DNA of 64,000 nucleotides from Promethearchaeota archaeon (GTDB lineage Archaea; Asgardarchaeota; Lokiarchaeia; Sigynarchaeales; SOKP01). This document shows positions 36,769 to 45,486 of the stretch, piece by piece. The notes beneath the pieces were generated by a model. It did not search any database. It had not been told where the DNA came from and saw only the letters and a program-made list of their open reading frames with translations. How positions within the stretch are numbered: the first letter of the stretch is position 1; each line of letters begins with the position of its first letter. Both the position numbers and the translations under genes were made by a program. The stretch lies in contig JAHPYY010000164.1 in NCBI GenBank assembly GCA_019058515.1, forward strand, positions 15,780 to 79,779, in the 5' to 3' direction.

Positions 36769-37611
36769 ATGAAAAAAATTCAAATTTATTGCCCAACTTG
36801 TTCAAAAGTGGGCTTCGTTGAGCTATCTGAAGATAAACTGGACAATAAGAATAAAAATCTTTTAGCTGTCTTCATAGCTAAGGATATTGTCTGTGACCAC
36901 TCTTTTTATGTATATATAGATAACAACTTTGACGTTCGAAGTTATTATACTCCTGATTTTCAAGTAATACAAACAGGTACGGAAGCGAAGGATGTAGATC
37001 TCGAAAAGGCATTTCCTTCTAAGAACGAAGTTGATGTGGGCTTAATTAAAATCAACATCGAATCAGAATTATTTGTGTTGATATTTCGTGCTATAATCTA
37101 TAAACGCCAAATATTATTCATCTCCAAACTGGAATTCTTATTTTCACATTTAAAAAACTTTTTCGAATACATTACTCAAAATACCTTTGATGTGGATATT
37201 TCTTTTATTAACCCAGAAACCTACGACGAAGACGAAGAAAGGTACGAGGATTACGTTATATTTGAGAAAACTAATACGGGATTCTCTTATTACTATAGAT
37301 TCAATTTTCGAGTGCCTGAGATGTTTGAGAAGAAAGAAAAGATGATGATTCCGCAGAAGATGATCGAGCTTTTCAATAGAGAAACCGATCATAAGACAAG
37401 TTTGCTCTTATTGAAAAGTAGCTTAACAAAAGCTTATCAAATGTCAAAAACCGTTGCAGATTACTTGGTCGAAAAGAAAATGAAATTTAACATCAAGAAA
37501 ATTACAGGTCTTTTAAAAGATCAATTTAGTGTAGATATCACTTCGATTTATTTAGAATTTATTCTCGAGATTGTATACATGTATTTCCTAGAATACTACA
37601 AAAGCATATAG
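36769..37611 (+). CDS. Zinc-ribbon module protein with possible DENN-like core
   Basis: A 280-residue protein. The N-terminal module has Cys9-P-T-Cys12, a later I-V-C-D-H and YIDNNFDVRSYYTPDFQVIQ, matching three other proteins in the window. Residues about 97-135 read SELFVLIFRAIIYKRQILFIS then a helix, reminiscent of the central DENN signature (L-x-x-L-L-x-A-L-L-x-E-R-R-I-L-x-x-S). The C-terminal third is helical. The DENN resemblance is by eye only and needs a structure comparison. No membrane segment or signal peptide. Confidence 0.55.
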   Translation: MKKIQIYCPTCSKVGFVELSEDKLDNKNKNLLAVFIAKDIVCDHSFYVYIDNNFDVRSYYTPDFQVIQTGTEAKDVDLEKAFPSKNEVDVGLIKINIESELFVLIFRAIIYKRQILFISKLEFLFSHLKNFFEYITQNTFDVDISFINPETYDEDEERYEDYVIFEKTNTGFSYYYRFNFRVPEMFEKKEKMMIPQKMIELFNRETDHKTSLLLLKSSLTKAYQMSKTVADYLVEKKMKFNIKKITGLLKDQFSVDITSIYLEFILEIVYMYFLEYYKSI

Positions 37612-37659
37612 AATTACTTTTTTTTACCTATCGAAGTATTTCATGCTTTTTAAAGAATG

Positions 37660-37693
37660 AATAAGCTAAAATAAAGTAAAAGATATAATAATT
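37660..37693 (+). promoter_or_regulatory. Conserved upstream element of first ABC-2-like gene
   Basis: A 34-base stretch beginning AATAAGCTAAAATAAAG and ending AGATATAATAATT recurs with one mismatch upstream of the second paralogue, about 50-60 bases before each start. AGATATAATAATT is a plausible TATA/BRE region. Conservation in otherwise diverged spacers argues for a promoter. Confidence 0.55.
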
Positions 37694-37742
37694 AAGTTGA
37701 ACCCCATTTTATAATTGGAATGTAATTAGTCTGACCCGTATA

Positions 37743-39524
37743 ATGTTTAACAGCGCCTACGATTTAGCTTACATCTCACTACAAGAAATAATTCTTGACG
37801 CACAAATTCAAATTTCTGGTGCTAATAAATCCTATTTTTTAGAAAAATACGAGCGAAAAAGAAAATCTATGAAAAAACAAATCATTATTACAAAAATTAT
37901 CTATGCTTTTCTATTTAGTATAATGCCATTAATACCAATTATTACATATCTCGAGGCAACGCGTGTATTTATAGAAGGGATCTTTCCTATAAATGTGTTA
38001 ATATTCATTGAAACTTTATTATTTTCTTTATATTTTGTCTTACAATTTGTATATTTTCTTTCACTTCGTATTCTGAATTTTAGCATTATTATGAGTGGAG
38101 ATCCGTTTAAATATTTCGAGATACTTCCCCTGTCGAAAAAAAAACTTTATAGAATCGTATTTTATACTATTTTCAGGAGTCTAGATATACCAATTATTTC
38201 AATGCTTATTATTCTTCCTATTACAATTGGAATTTTTACTATTATAAATTATGGATTGATGTTGGGAATTACTATAGTTTTTGTGTGCTTAATTAGTAGT
38301 GGTTTTAATCTATTACTTAGTTTAAGCTTTTTGATAATTTTGGGAAAAAAAATAAATTTCGTTCTAAATCTTAATGCATTAAATAATAAAAAATCTAATT
38401 TAATTAGATTAGGAACCATGTCTCTTTATATTATTTTAATATTTGGGACAAGCGTTTTGATTCAATGGGTTTTCACTGAGATCGGCATCTTACTTTCCGA
38501 ATTAATTCACTTTCAACACTCTTACAATTTAAACCTAATTTTAAGTTTAATACCATACCCTTTTTCCATGAGTTATATCATTACCTTTGTCTTAATTAAT
38601 AAGGAAATACCTGAATTCTTATGGATAACATCAATTATCGGTTTTTTCTCTTTAATTATAATAATTAATATATTGGTATTTTTTGCTATTAAATCCTTGA
38701 AAAGTGTTTATTCTACTCCTTCTTTGAAAGAAAATAACTTTCTAAGAGCAAACTCAATAGAATACAAAAAGAATATAAAAATATCAACCAAAACACCCTT
38801 AAAGGCATTTATCTTCAAGGATTTGCTCAGCTCAACAAGAGATCTCGAATCTTTTATGAATATAATAATACCATTTATAATTTCATTAGTATATACTTTG
38901 TCATATTTTGCAAATGCTAATTTAGAAGAAGCTCCTAATTTATTATTTTATGTTTTATATCTTTTTGTTATTCTCGGGTTTAATCCAATAATTTCCAGCA
39001 TCCTTATAATAGGTTTGACGAATATAGAGGAATCAGGAACAACTATTTTATCTTCCCTTCCTATTAAACCAAGACAACAAGCAAAAGCGAAATTATGTAT
39101 AATGCTAGTAATTAATTCTATTGCTTTAGTAACTCCCCCTATATTATATATTTCTTTGGTCGATTTTTACCTCATCCTTTTTATCTTATTAATTCTCCCA
39201 ATTAATTGGATAATGCTTATCACAATGTTTTTGCTAAAAATATATTTTTTTGGAAGAAGAAAATATAAATATGTTATAGAGGAAATATCTCCAGAACATA
39301 AAATACTCAAATGGATAGTGATGTTCCTCCTTGAATATGCTGCTTTTTTAATATTTGTGATCTTGACATGGAATCTCTTATATTTGAATATTATCGCTGG
39401 TTTAACATTTACGGCATTAGTATTTATTATTTTTGGGGGTATTTTTTGCTATTTCTTATTTAATAAAATGTTTCCTAAAAAAAGTATTAGGACATCATTA
39501 ACTACCGTTAATACCATTTATTGA
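37743..39524 (+). CDS. ABC-2-type transporter permease-like membrane protein
   Basis: A 593-residue polytopic membrane protein with a dozen or so hydrophobic segments. The N-terminal SAYDLAYISLQEI and the regions GLTNIEESGTTILSSLPIKPRQQAKAK (typical of ABC-2 permeases) are shared with the longer neighbour. It ends where the neighbour continues into a CPBP domain, so this copy lacks that domain. ABC-2 permeases export drugs, lipids or Na+ with a separate ATPase, but none lies nearby. Compared with its paralogue, the DNA is clearly poorer in CpG. Confidence 0.72.
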   Translation: MFNSAYDLAYISLQEIILDAQIQISGANKSYFLEKYERKRKSMKKQIIITKIIYAFLFSIMPLIPIITYLEATRVFIEGIFPINVLIFIETLLFSLYFVLQFVYFLSLRILNFSIIMSGDPFKYFEILPLSKKKLYRIVFYTIFRSLDIPIISMLIILPITIGIFTIINYGLMLGITIVFVCLISSGFNLLLSLSFLIILGKKINFVLNLNALNNKKSNLIRLGTMSLYIILIFGTSVLIQWVFTEIGILLSELIHFQHSYNLNLILSLIPYPFSMSYIITFVLINKEIPEFLWITSIIGFFSLIIIINILVFFAIKSLKSVYSTPSLKENNFLRANSIEYKKNIKISTKTPLKAFIFKDLLSSTRDLESFMNIIIPFIISLVYTLSYFANANLEEAPNLLFYVLYLFVILGFNPIISSILIIGLTNIEESGTTILSSLPIKPRQQAKAKLCIMLVINSIALVTPPILYISLVDFYLILFILLILPINWIMLITMFLLKIYFFGRRKYKYVIEEISPEHKILKWIVMFLLEYAAFLIFVILTWNLLYLNIIAGLTFTALVFIIFGGIFCYFLFNKMFPKKSIRTSLTTVNTIY

Positions 39525-39683
39525 TTATTTTTAGAAAATGTGCAAGTTACCTTTATAAATATTAGGAACTTACTAATTGAATACGAATATTAAACGATTT
39601 GACATAGTCCGGGAAATTAAATAATCTAATATCTATAGGAATATATATTGTTACCTTTAGTGTTAATCGATTTTTAAAGTTCA

Positions 39684-39717
39684 AATAAGCTAAAATAAAG
39701 CAAAAGATATAATAATT
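39684..39717 (+). promoter_or_regulatory. Conserved upstream element of second ABC-2-like gene
   Basis: The second copy of the 34-base element (one mismatch, T to C) lies 60 bases before ATG 39778. It probably was duplicated with the gene and kept by selection as a promoter. Confidence 0.55.
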
Positions 39718-39777
39718 TTGAGTTATCCTTTTCTTATATTGTACGCTTATTAATTATTAAAATTTCTAACACGTATC

Positions 39778-42300
39778 ATGTTAAACAGCGCTTACGATTT
39801 AGCTTATTATTCGTTTCAAGAAATTATTTTAGATGCGCAAATTCAAATTTCAGGAGCGAATTTATCTTACTTCTTAGAGAAATACGATAGAAAGAGAAAA
39901 TCTATGAAAAAACAAATATTGGTAACGAAAATTGTCTATGCTTTTCTCTTTAGCGTTATGCCGTTAATCCCCATAATAACGTATTTCCAAACATCTCAGC
40001 GATTCATTGAAGGAATATTTCCAATAAATGTCGTGATATTTATAGAAAGTTTGTTGTTTACAATGTATTTCTTGCTGCAATTCGTTTATTTCCTTTCGCT
40101 TCGTATGCTTAATTTCGGTATTATAATGAGCGGCGATGCGTTTAGATACTTTGAAACACTCCCTCTTTCTCGTAAAAAACTTTACAGAATTGTGTTTTAC
40201 ACTATTTTCAGAAGCTTAGATATACCAGTCATTTCAATGCTTATTATTTTTCCCATCACGATTGGAGTATTCACAAGTCTAAATTACGGATTGTTACTAG
40301 GAATTGTCGTAGGATTTCTTTGCACGATTACGAGTGCTTTTAACTTGTTGCTTAGTTTTAGCATTTTAATTATTCTGGGAAAAAAAATAAACTTTGCTTT
40401 AAATCTTAACGCGTTGAACAACAAAAAATCTAACATGATCAGAGTCCTGACAATGTTTAGCTACATTTTTTTGATATTTGGGACCAGTTTTTTAATTCAG
40501 TGGGTTTTTAGAGAAATAGGAACTTTTCTCACAGAATTAACCCACTTTCAATACTCGTTTAATTTAAATCTAGTTCTAAGTTTAATCCCATACCCTTTTT
40601 CCATGAGCTATATCCTTTCTTTTGTTTTGATTGACAGAGAAATACCCGAACTATTAAGGGTTACTTCCATAGCAGGATTTGTTATTATGATTTTTTTAAT
40701 TATAGTATTAATGCTATACGCTATAAAATCGTTAAAAAACGTGTATTCTACTCCTTCGTTTAAGGTAAATAATTTATTAGAAACTAGCTCAAGCGAATAC
40801 AAAAATAAAATTAAAATCTCGTCGAAAAAGCCTTTAAAAGCGTTTGTATATAAGGATCTGCTAAGTTCTTCGAGAAATCTAGAATCGTTCATGAACCTTA
40901 TTATGCCTTTTGTAATTACTATAGTTTATACCTTTTCTTACTTCGCTAACGCAAGTATCGGCGAAGGACCAATAATTATTTTCTATGTTATATACATATT
41001 TGTCGTGCTTGGTTTCAATCCCTTAATTTCCAGCATTTTAATAGTAGGATTGACGAATATAGAGGAATCTGGCTCAACAATTTTGTCGTCTCTTCCAATT
41101 AAACCAGGGCAGCAAGCTAAAGGAAAACTAATTACTATGTTAGTTGCGAGTACTCTTGCTATTTTAGCACCTCTTCTCTTATATATAACCTCGCAAGATT
41201 TTTTACTACTTTTCCTTCTCGTCATTATTACGCTTCCTATAAATTGGATAATGCTTGTTTCTATGTTTCTTTTAAAAGTGTATTATTTTGGCAGAAGAAA
41301 ATTCAAGTATGTGCTGGAAGAGATATCCCCAGATAAAAAGGTACTCAAATGGTTCGTAATTTTCATCTTTGAGTATGTGTTTTTCTTTTTCTTTATGATT
41401 TCAACTGCTAGTCTTTTGTTTTTAAACGAGATTCCTGCATTGATCTTCTCTTTAATTGCTTTTATAACTGGTGGAGCCATTTTTTGTTATGTTGGGTTTA
41501 TCAAAATGTTTCCTAAACATAAGAACCTTAAAACTGAAACTATTACTCTGTTCATTAATCGTTCTTTAGACAAAAGATTGTGGCTTAAAATTTTAGTTGT
41601 AATGAGTTTATTTGCACTTGTGTCTCTATTTTTCTATTATTTTCCCAAACCGGAGTATAGAGATTACTGGTCTTATTACTCATACCCTATTATTTTAGGA
41701 ATATTGGAATTTGGGAGCATGAGCCTCCTTTTTTTTATTGTCTATCCTAAGTTGTTGGGATATTCGAAATCTACCCAAAACTTTGAAGAATACTTTACGC
41801 TCGTTAAAATGAAGTGGTTAAAAGCTAATATTAAACCAATTTTTATAGGAGTAATATGCGGAGTAATATTTTCAATTGTTTGCTTAATACTGTCATTTCA
41901 ATTTGAGTTTTACATTATGTTCCTCTATGATATACGGCTTTTTTTCATAATTGCTAATATATTTTGGGAAGAGATGCTATTAAGGGGTATAGTATTAGGT
42001 TTATTAGAGAAAAAGTCGTTTAAAGTTATTACCATTCTCATAAATTCTCTACTAAGTGTCGCGTTATATGTGGGAATGACTTTTTTCTCGTATTATAACG
42101 CTTTGGAATCAATTTATAATGCCGAGAATTACTTTTTTATGTATAACTACGCGATTATCGTGATCTTTTTAGCAAGTGCGTTTTCGTCTTATATCGTATT
42201 AAAAACAGACAACCTCTTACCCGCAATAATTATTGGTGTATTTGTATTTATTCCGCTTTGGATTTCTCCTTTCTTAAGCATACCATATATCTATTGGTAA
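39778..42300 (+). CDS. ABC-2-type permease fused to a CPBP intramembrane protease domain
   Basis: An 840-residue membrane protein. Residues 1 to about 590 are paralogous to the gene upstream. The last part (about 600-840) has extra membrane helices and a CPBP (CAAX/bacteriocin-processing) motif: W-E-E-M-L-L-R-G near residue 730 gives the E-E-x-x-x-R signature of this glutamate-dependent intramembrane protease. The second and third motifs with His are not clear, so activity is uncertain. ABC-2/CPBP fusions are known. No ATPase gene is adjacent. Confidence 0.72.
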   Translation: MLNSAYDLAYYSFQEIILDAQIQISGANLSYFLEKYDRKRKSMKKQILVTKIVYAFLFSVMPLIPIITYFQTSQRFIEGIFPINVVIFIESLLFTMYFLLQFVYFLSLRMLNFGIIMSGDAFRYFETLPLSRKKLYRIVFYTIFRSLDIPVISMLIIFPITIGVFTSLNYGLLLGIVVGFLCTITSAFNLLLSFSILIILGKKINFALNLNALNNKKSNMIRVLTMFSYIFLIFGTSFLIQWVFREIGTFLTELTHFQYSFNLNLVLSLIPYPFSMSYILSFVLIDREIPELLRVTSIAGFVIMIFLIIVLMLYAIKSLKNVYSTPSFKVNNLLETSSSEYKNKIKISSKKPLKAFVYKDLLSSSRNLESFMNLIMPFVITIVYTFSYFANASIGEGPIIIFYVIYIFVVLGFNPLISSILIVGLTNIEESGSTILSSLPIKPGQQAKGKLITMLVASTLAILAPLLLYITSQDFLLLFLLVIITLPINWIMLVSMFLLKVYYFGRRKFKYVLEEISPDKKVLKWFVIFIFEYVFFFFFMISTASLLFLNEIPALIFSLIAFITGGAIFCYVGFIKMFPKHKNLKTETITLFINRSLDKRLWLKILVVMSLFALVSLFFYYFPKPEYRDYWSYYSYPIILGILEFGSMSLLFFIVYPKLLGYSKSTQNFEEYFTLVKMKWLKANIKPIFIGVICGVIFSIVCLILSFQFEFYIMFLYDIRLFFIIANIFWEEMLLRGIVLGLLEKKSFKVITILINSLLSVALYVGMTFFSYYNALESIYNAENYFFMYNYAIIVIFLASAFSSYIVLKTDNLLPAIIIGVFVFIPLWISPFLSIPYIYW

Positions 42301-42328
42301 AAATCGAATGAGTTTCTACAAATAGAAT

Positions 42329-42523
42329 TTATATGCAAATATAAAACCACTTAACATCTTCAGGGGAATTTAAGACCCGGATGCCTGCGGGAATGTGAAT
42401 GTAATCCTCTAGGGTGCTGCAAAATCAAAGTCTCCTTCTTTGTAAACAAAACCGCAAGTTTCTTCTGTAAAAGTACCCCTATAGATATTTTTTACTTAAT
42501 TTTTCCTTAACAGTATTAGACAT
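42329..42523 (-). pseudogene. Decayed small cupin gene
   Basis: Between the ABC-2 gene and the HMG-CoA-synthase-like gene, the minus strand holds three consecutive frames that together read as a short cupin: MSNTVKEKLSKKYL, then YRGTFTEETCGFVYKEGDFD-FAA, then TLEDYIHIPAGIRVLNSPED and on to a TAA at 42329. The E-G-D and H-I-P-A-G motifs are cupin motif pieces. Two frameshifts (near 42480 and 42415) break it, and the total (about 65 codons) is shorter than a normal cupin. The more GC-rich DNA here supports former coding. Confidence 0.6.
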
Positions 42524-42708
42524 AATCAGATTTCGATGCAGTTCTATTTATACTTTTAACTTGTTTAAAAATAAAGATCTTAGCGGATTGCTATTGAAAT
42601 TCGTAATTGTGTTATCGACATCAGAAAAAATGTTTTTTAATTTCCTAAAATTCAAAAATATATTACTAGTAATTTTAAACACAAACAATTTAAAAGGTAA
42701 TTCAAGAA

Positions 42709-44148
42709 ATGATTGGTATAAAGAGTTATGGAGCATATTTGCCTAGATATTTATTGCCGCGTGAATTAATTTCCAAAGCCTGGGAATTTCCTTCGGTCCC
42801 AGGTACTAAAGCAACTGCTAGTAACGACGAGGATAGCATTACTATGTCTGTAGAAGCGGGATTCGACTGTATTCAAGGATTTGATCCCAAATCCATAGAT
42901 GGACTCTATTTCGCTTCGACGACTCAAGTGTACACAGAAAAGGATTCGGCATCGTTAATTGCCACCGTGCTAGATTTACGAGATGATATAGTTACCGCCG
43001 ATTTCACAGACTCCACTAAATCAGCTACAACCGCAGTAGCTCGAGCTTACGATACAATAAAAGCAAACGATATTATTAAGAGTATTCTCGTAGTATCAGC
43101 AGATAATCGTGAACCTGAACCTTCTACTATGTGGGAATATGGATTTGCGGATGGTGCTGCAGCTATTTTAATAGCTGACGAAGAAAATATCCCAATTTCC
43201 ATCGAAGATTACTTTTCTGTAGCAGCAAATGTTACCGGTCCATGGAAGCGAGCTGGAAAGGACAAGTTCATTAGAACATTCGAAGGAAAGATGGACGCTC
43301 GTTTTTACGCACAGAGTATTACTAAAGCTATGTCAGAATTGATGAAAAAGAACAATATTCAACCATCAGAAATAGATATTGCCACTTATTATTACAACAA
43401 TCCACGTATGCACGGAAGAATTTCGAAAATGATGAAATTCAATCAAGGAGTAGCACAAAATGGGTTATTCTTTCAAGTAGGGGATGTTGGCTCACCAATG
43501 CCTTTATTACTGTTAATAGCTGCTTTAAGACGACCGAAGGAGGATGCAAAAATCATAATGGCTGGGTATGGTGACGGAGCGGATGCAATCTTAATGCAAG
43601 TTAGAGATAAAAAAACTTTAAGAGATTTATCCAAATCAAGAATGGGTCTGGTGGGTCACCAGAAATCCATGATTACTTTAAAGAACTATAATAAATTCAT
43701 CGATTTTAAAGAGTACTTAGAGAAGGATAGATATATAAGAAAAAGCTCAGCTGTGACGCTATGGAGAGACACTAAATCTGTATATAGTTGGTATGGGGTT
43801 AAATGTCAAAACTGTGGAGCTGTACAATATCCTACCATCAATAGGAGTTGTTATATATGCCAGACAGATGGCAAATTAGATTTATATAAATTAAAATACA
43901 AGGGAAAGATCTTTACTTTTACTCTCGATCATCTTGAAGGTGGAGGATATTACGACATTCCTGTACCTAGATGTGTAATTGATTTAGAAGGAGGGGGTCG
44001 AGTGCTTTTAAACATGACCGAGATCGAGAAACCTGAGGAAAATGTAAAGATTGGCATGGATGTAGAATTAACCTTCAGAAAAGTTCACGAGGGAGCAGAA
44101 TTTAAAAATTATTATTGGAAATGTCGTCCTCCAAGAGGACGACCGTAA
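42709..44148 (+). CDS. HMG-CoA-synthase-like/thiolase-fold protein fused to DUF35 (OB-fold) domain
   Basis: A 479-residue protein. The N-terminal part (about 1-310) is a HMG-CoA synthase/ketoacyl synthase III-type fold; GYGDGADAILMQV ends it. The residue at the catalytic Cys position is Thr103 (D-S-T-K-S-A-T-T, where the family has A-C-x-x-G-T), and no other Cys lies there. The C-terminal part (about 355-475) is a DUF35 rubredoxin-like zinc ribbon (CQNCG...CYICQ) plus OB-fold. In most archaea HMGS, thiolase and DUF35 are separate proteins in one complex. Here HMGS-like and DUF35 are one chain, next to the thiolase gene. It may be a scaffold or bind acyl-CoA. Confidence 0.75.
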   Translation: MIGIKSYGAYLPRYLLPRELISKAWEFPSVPGTKATASNDEDSITMSVEAGFDCIQGFDPKSIDGLYFASTTQVYTEKDSASLIATVLDLRDDIVTADFTDSTKSATTAVARAYDTIKANDIIKSILVVSADNREPEPSTMWEYGFADGAAAILIADEENIPISIEDYFSVAANVTGPWKRAGKDKFIRTFEGKMDARFYAQSITKAMSELMKKNNIQPSEIDIATYYYNNPRMHGRISKMMKFNQGVAQNGLFFQVGDVGSPMPLLLLIAALRRPKEDAKIIMAGYGDGADAILMQVRDKKTLRDLSKSRMGLVGHQKSMITLKNYNKFIDFKEYLEKDRYIRKSSAVTLWRDTKSVYSWYGVKCQNCGAVQYPTINRSCYICQTDGKLDLYKLKYKGKIFTFTLDHLEGGGYYDIPVPRCVIDLEGGGRVLLNMTEIEKPEENVKIGMDVELTFRKVHEGAEFKNYYWKCRPPRGRP

Positions 44149-44149
44149 A

Positions 44150-44155
44150 GAGGTG
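44150..44155 (+). promoter_or_regulatory. Shine-Dalgarno of the thiolase gene
   Basis: GAGGTG lies seven bases before ATG 44163, just after the TAA of the upstream gene. It favours 44163 over the upstream in-frame ATG at 44115, which overlaps the previous gene. Confidence 0.6.
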
Positions 44156-44162
44156 TAAAGAG

Positions 44163-45350
44163 ATGGTAAGAAGAGGAATTCGAGATAAAGTCGCAATTAT
44201 TGGATGCGATGCTACTAAATATGGAGAACTCTGGGATAAAAATCAATACGATTTATTATTTGAAGCGGTTCAAGGAGCCTATAAAGATGCAGGCGTTACA
44301 AAAGATGAAATAGATGCTGCTTGGATAGGTATCTACTATTACTTCACAGGAATGTCAGGAGCTACTTTGGAGGATGTTCTTAAACTTGGTGGTAAACCTG
44401 TCACTAGAACAGAAAACTATTGCGCTTCTGGTATGGATGCATTTCGTAACGCTTGTTTTGGCGTGGCTTCAGGAGCTTACGATGTCGCTCTTGCTTGCGG
44501 TGTAGAAAAATTAATGGACGAAGGAGGATCAGGACTTCCTGGATTTAAATTATTTGGCCATCCGGTATTTCCTATACCTTCTGCTCCCGCGATGTTTTCT
44601 ATGGCTGCTACAAGATGTTTTCACGAATTTGGCTGGACTAAAGAGGATTTAGCGCGAGTAGCGGTAAAAAATCATTTCAACGGTGCAGCTCATCCTAAAG
44701 CCCATTTCCGAAGCGAAATTACTATAGAACAAGCTATGAAAGCTCCAATGATCGCAGATCCGCTAGGGAGATTTGATTGTTGTGCGATGAGCGATGGTTC
44801 TGCCGCTCTAATTCTCACTACTCCTGAAAATGCTGAAAGCTACGCTCACGCAGATGATTATGTCTTAGTAAAAGCTAATGCCATATCAGTAAGAACAAAT
44901 ACTCCATGGTATGTTCCGCAAGGTGGTCCTGGAGCAGATTTCACAGCGTTCCCATCCACTCAAAAAGCTGCAGAAATGGCTTATAGCGAAGCGGGTATCA
45001 CTGACCCACGCAAACAAATCAACGCTGCAGAAGTTCACGATTGTTTTACTATTACTGAATTGATAAATTGTCAAGACCTGAAATTCTGTGAACGAGGTAA
45101 AGCAGCAGAAGAATTAAAAAATGGTACATTTAATTACGACGGCGAAACCGCAGTAAATCCATCAGGTGGCTTGAAATCTTTCGGCCATCCAATAGGTTCT
45201 ACAGGTTGTAGGATGCTTCAAGAGATCGCTAAACAGATTCAAGGTCGAGCTGAAGGAAAACAGGTACCCGATTGTAAAATAGGGTTAGCTCATAACTTAG
45301 GGGGGGCATTTAGCGTCGCTTCTGTAACCGTTTTAAGTCAAAGAGATTAA
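44163..45350 (+). CDS. Thiolase (acetyl-CoA C-acetyltransferase, SCP-x/archaeal type)
   Basis: A thiolase of about 395 residues. The nucleophile is Cys87 in N-Y-C-A-S-G, the catalytic His lies in EVHDCFTITEL, and the final His in LKSFGHPIGSTGCRM. Start 44163 is chosen for its Shine-Dalgarno; the ORF extends upstream to 44115 without need. It forms or cleaves acetoacetyl-CoA or longer ketoacyl-CoA and partners with the upstream HMGS-like/DUF35 fusion (the intergenic distance is 14 bp). In archaea such a pair channels acetyl-CoA to HMG-CoA for mevalonate, but the partner here lacks the synthase Cys, so another acyl-CoA role (for example degradation) is possible. Confidence 0.88.
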   Translation: MVRRGIRDKVAIIGCDATKYGELWDKNQYDLLFEAVQGAYKDAGVTKDEIDAAWIGIYYYFTGMSGATLEDVLKLGGKPVTRTENYCASGMDAFRNACFGVASGAYDVALACGVEKLMDEGGSGLPGFKLFGHPVFPIPSAPAMFSMAATRCFHEFGWTKEDLARVAVKNHFNGAAHPKAHFRSEITIEQAMKAPMIADPLGRFDCCAMSDGSAALILTTPENAESYAHADDYVLVKANAISVRTNTPWYVPQGGPGADFTAFPSTQKAAEMAYSEAGITDPRKQINAAEVHDCFTITELINCQDLKFCERGKAAEELKNGTFNYDGETAVNPSGGLKSFGHPIGSTGCRMLQEIAKQIQGRAEGKQVPDCKIGLAHNLGGAFSVASVTVLSQRD

Positions 45351-45486
45351 TTTCTCTCTTAATTTTGTTTTTTTTATTTTTCACTTTTTATCAGTTGAGT
45401 TGCTAATATACTTTCTTTAATTAATTAAATTTTCATTGAAAAACTAAAGTAATAAAATATAAAATTTTTAAATTTTTTTTCCTCTT

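Noticed and set aside
42360..42480. GC-richer island as a structured RNA
   Set aside because: It translates on the minus strand into cupin-like text, so former coding sequence explains the composition.
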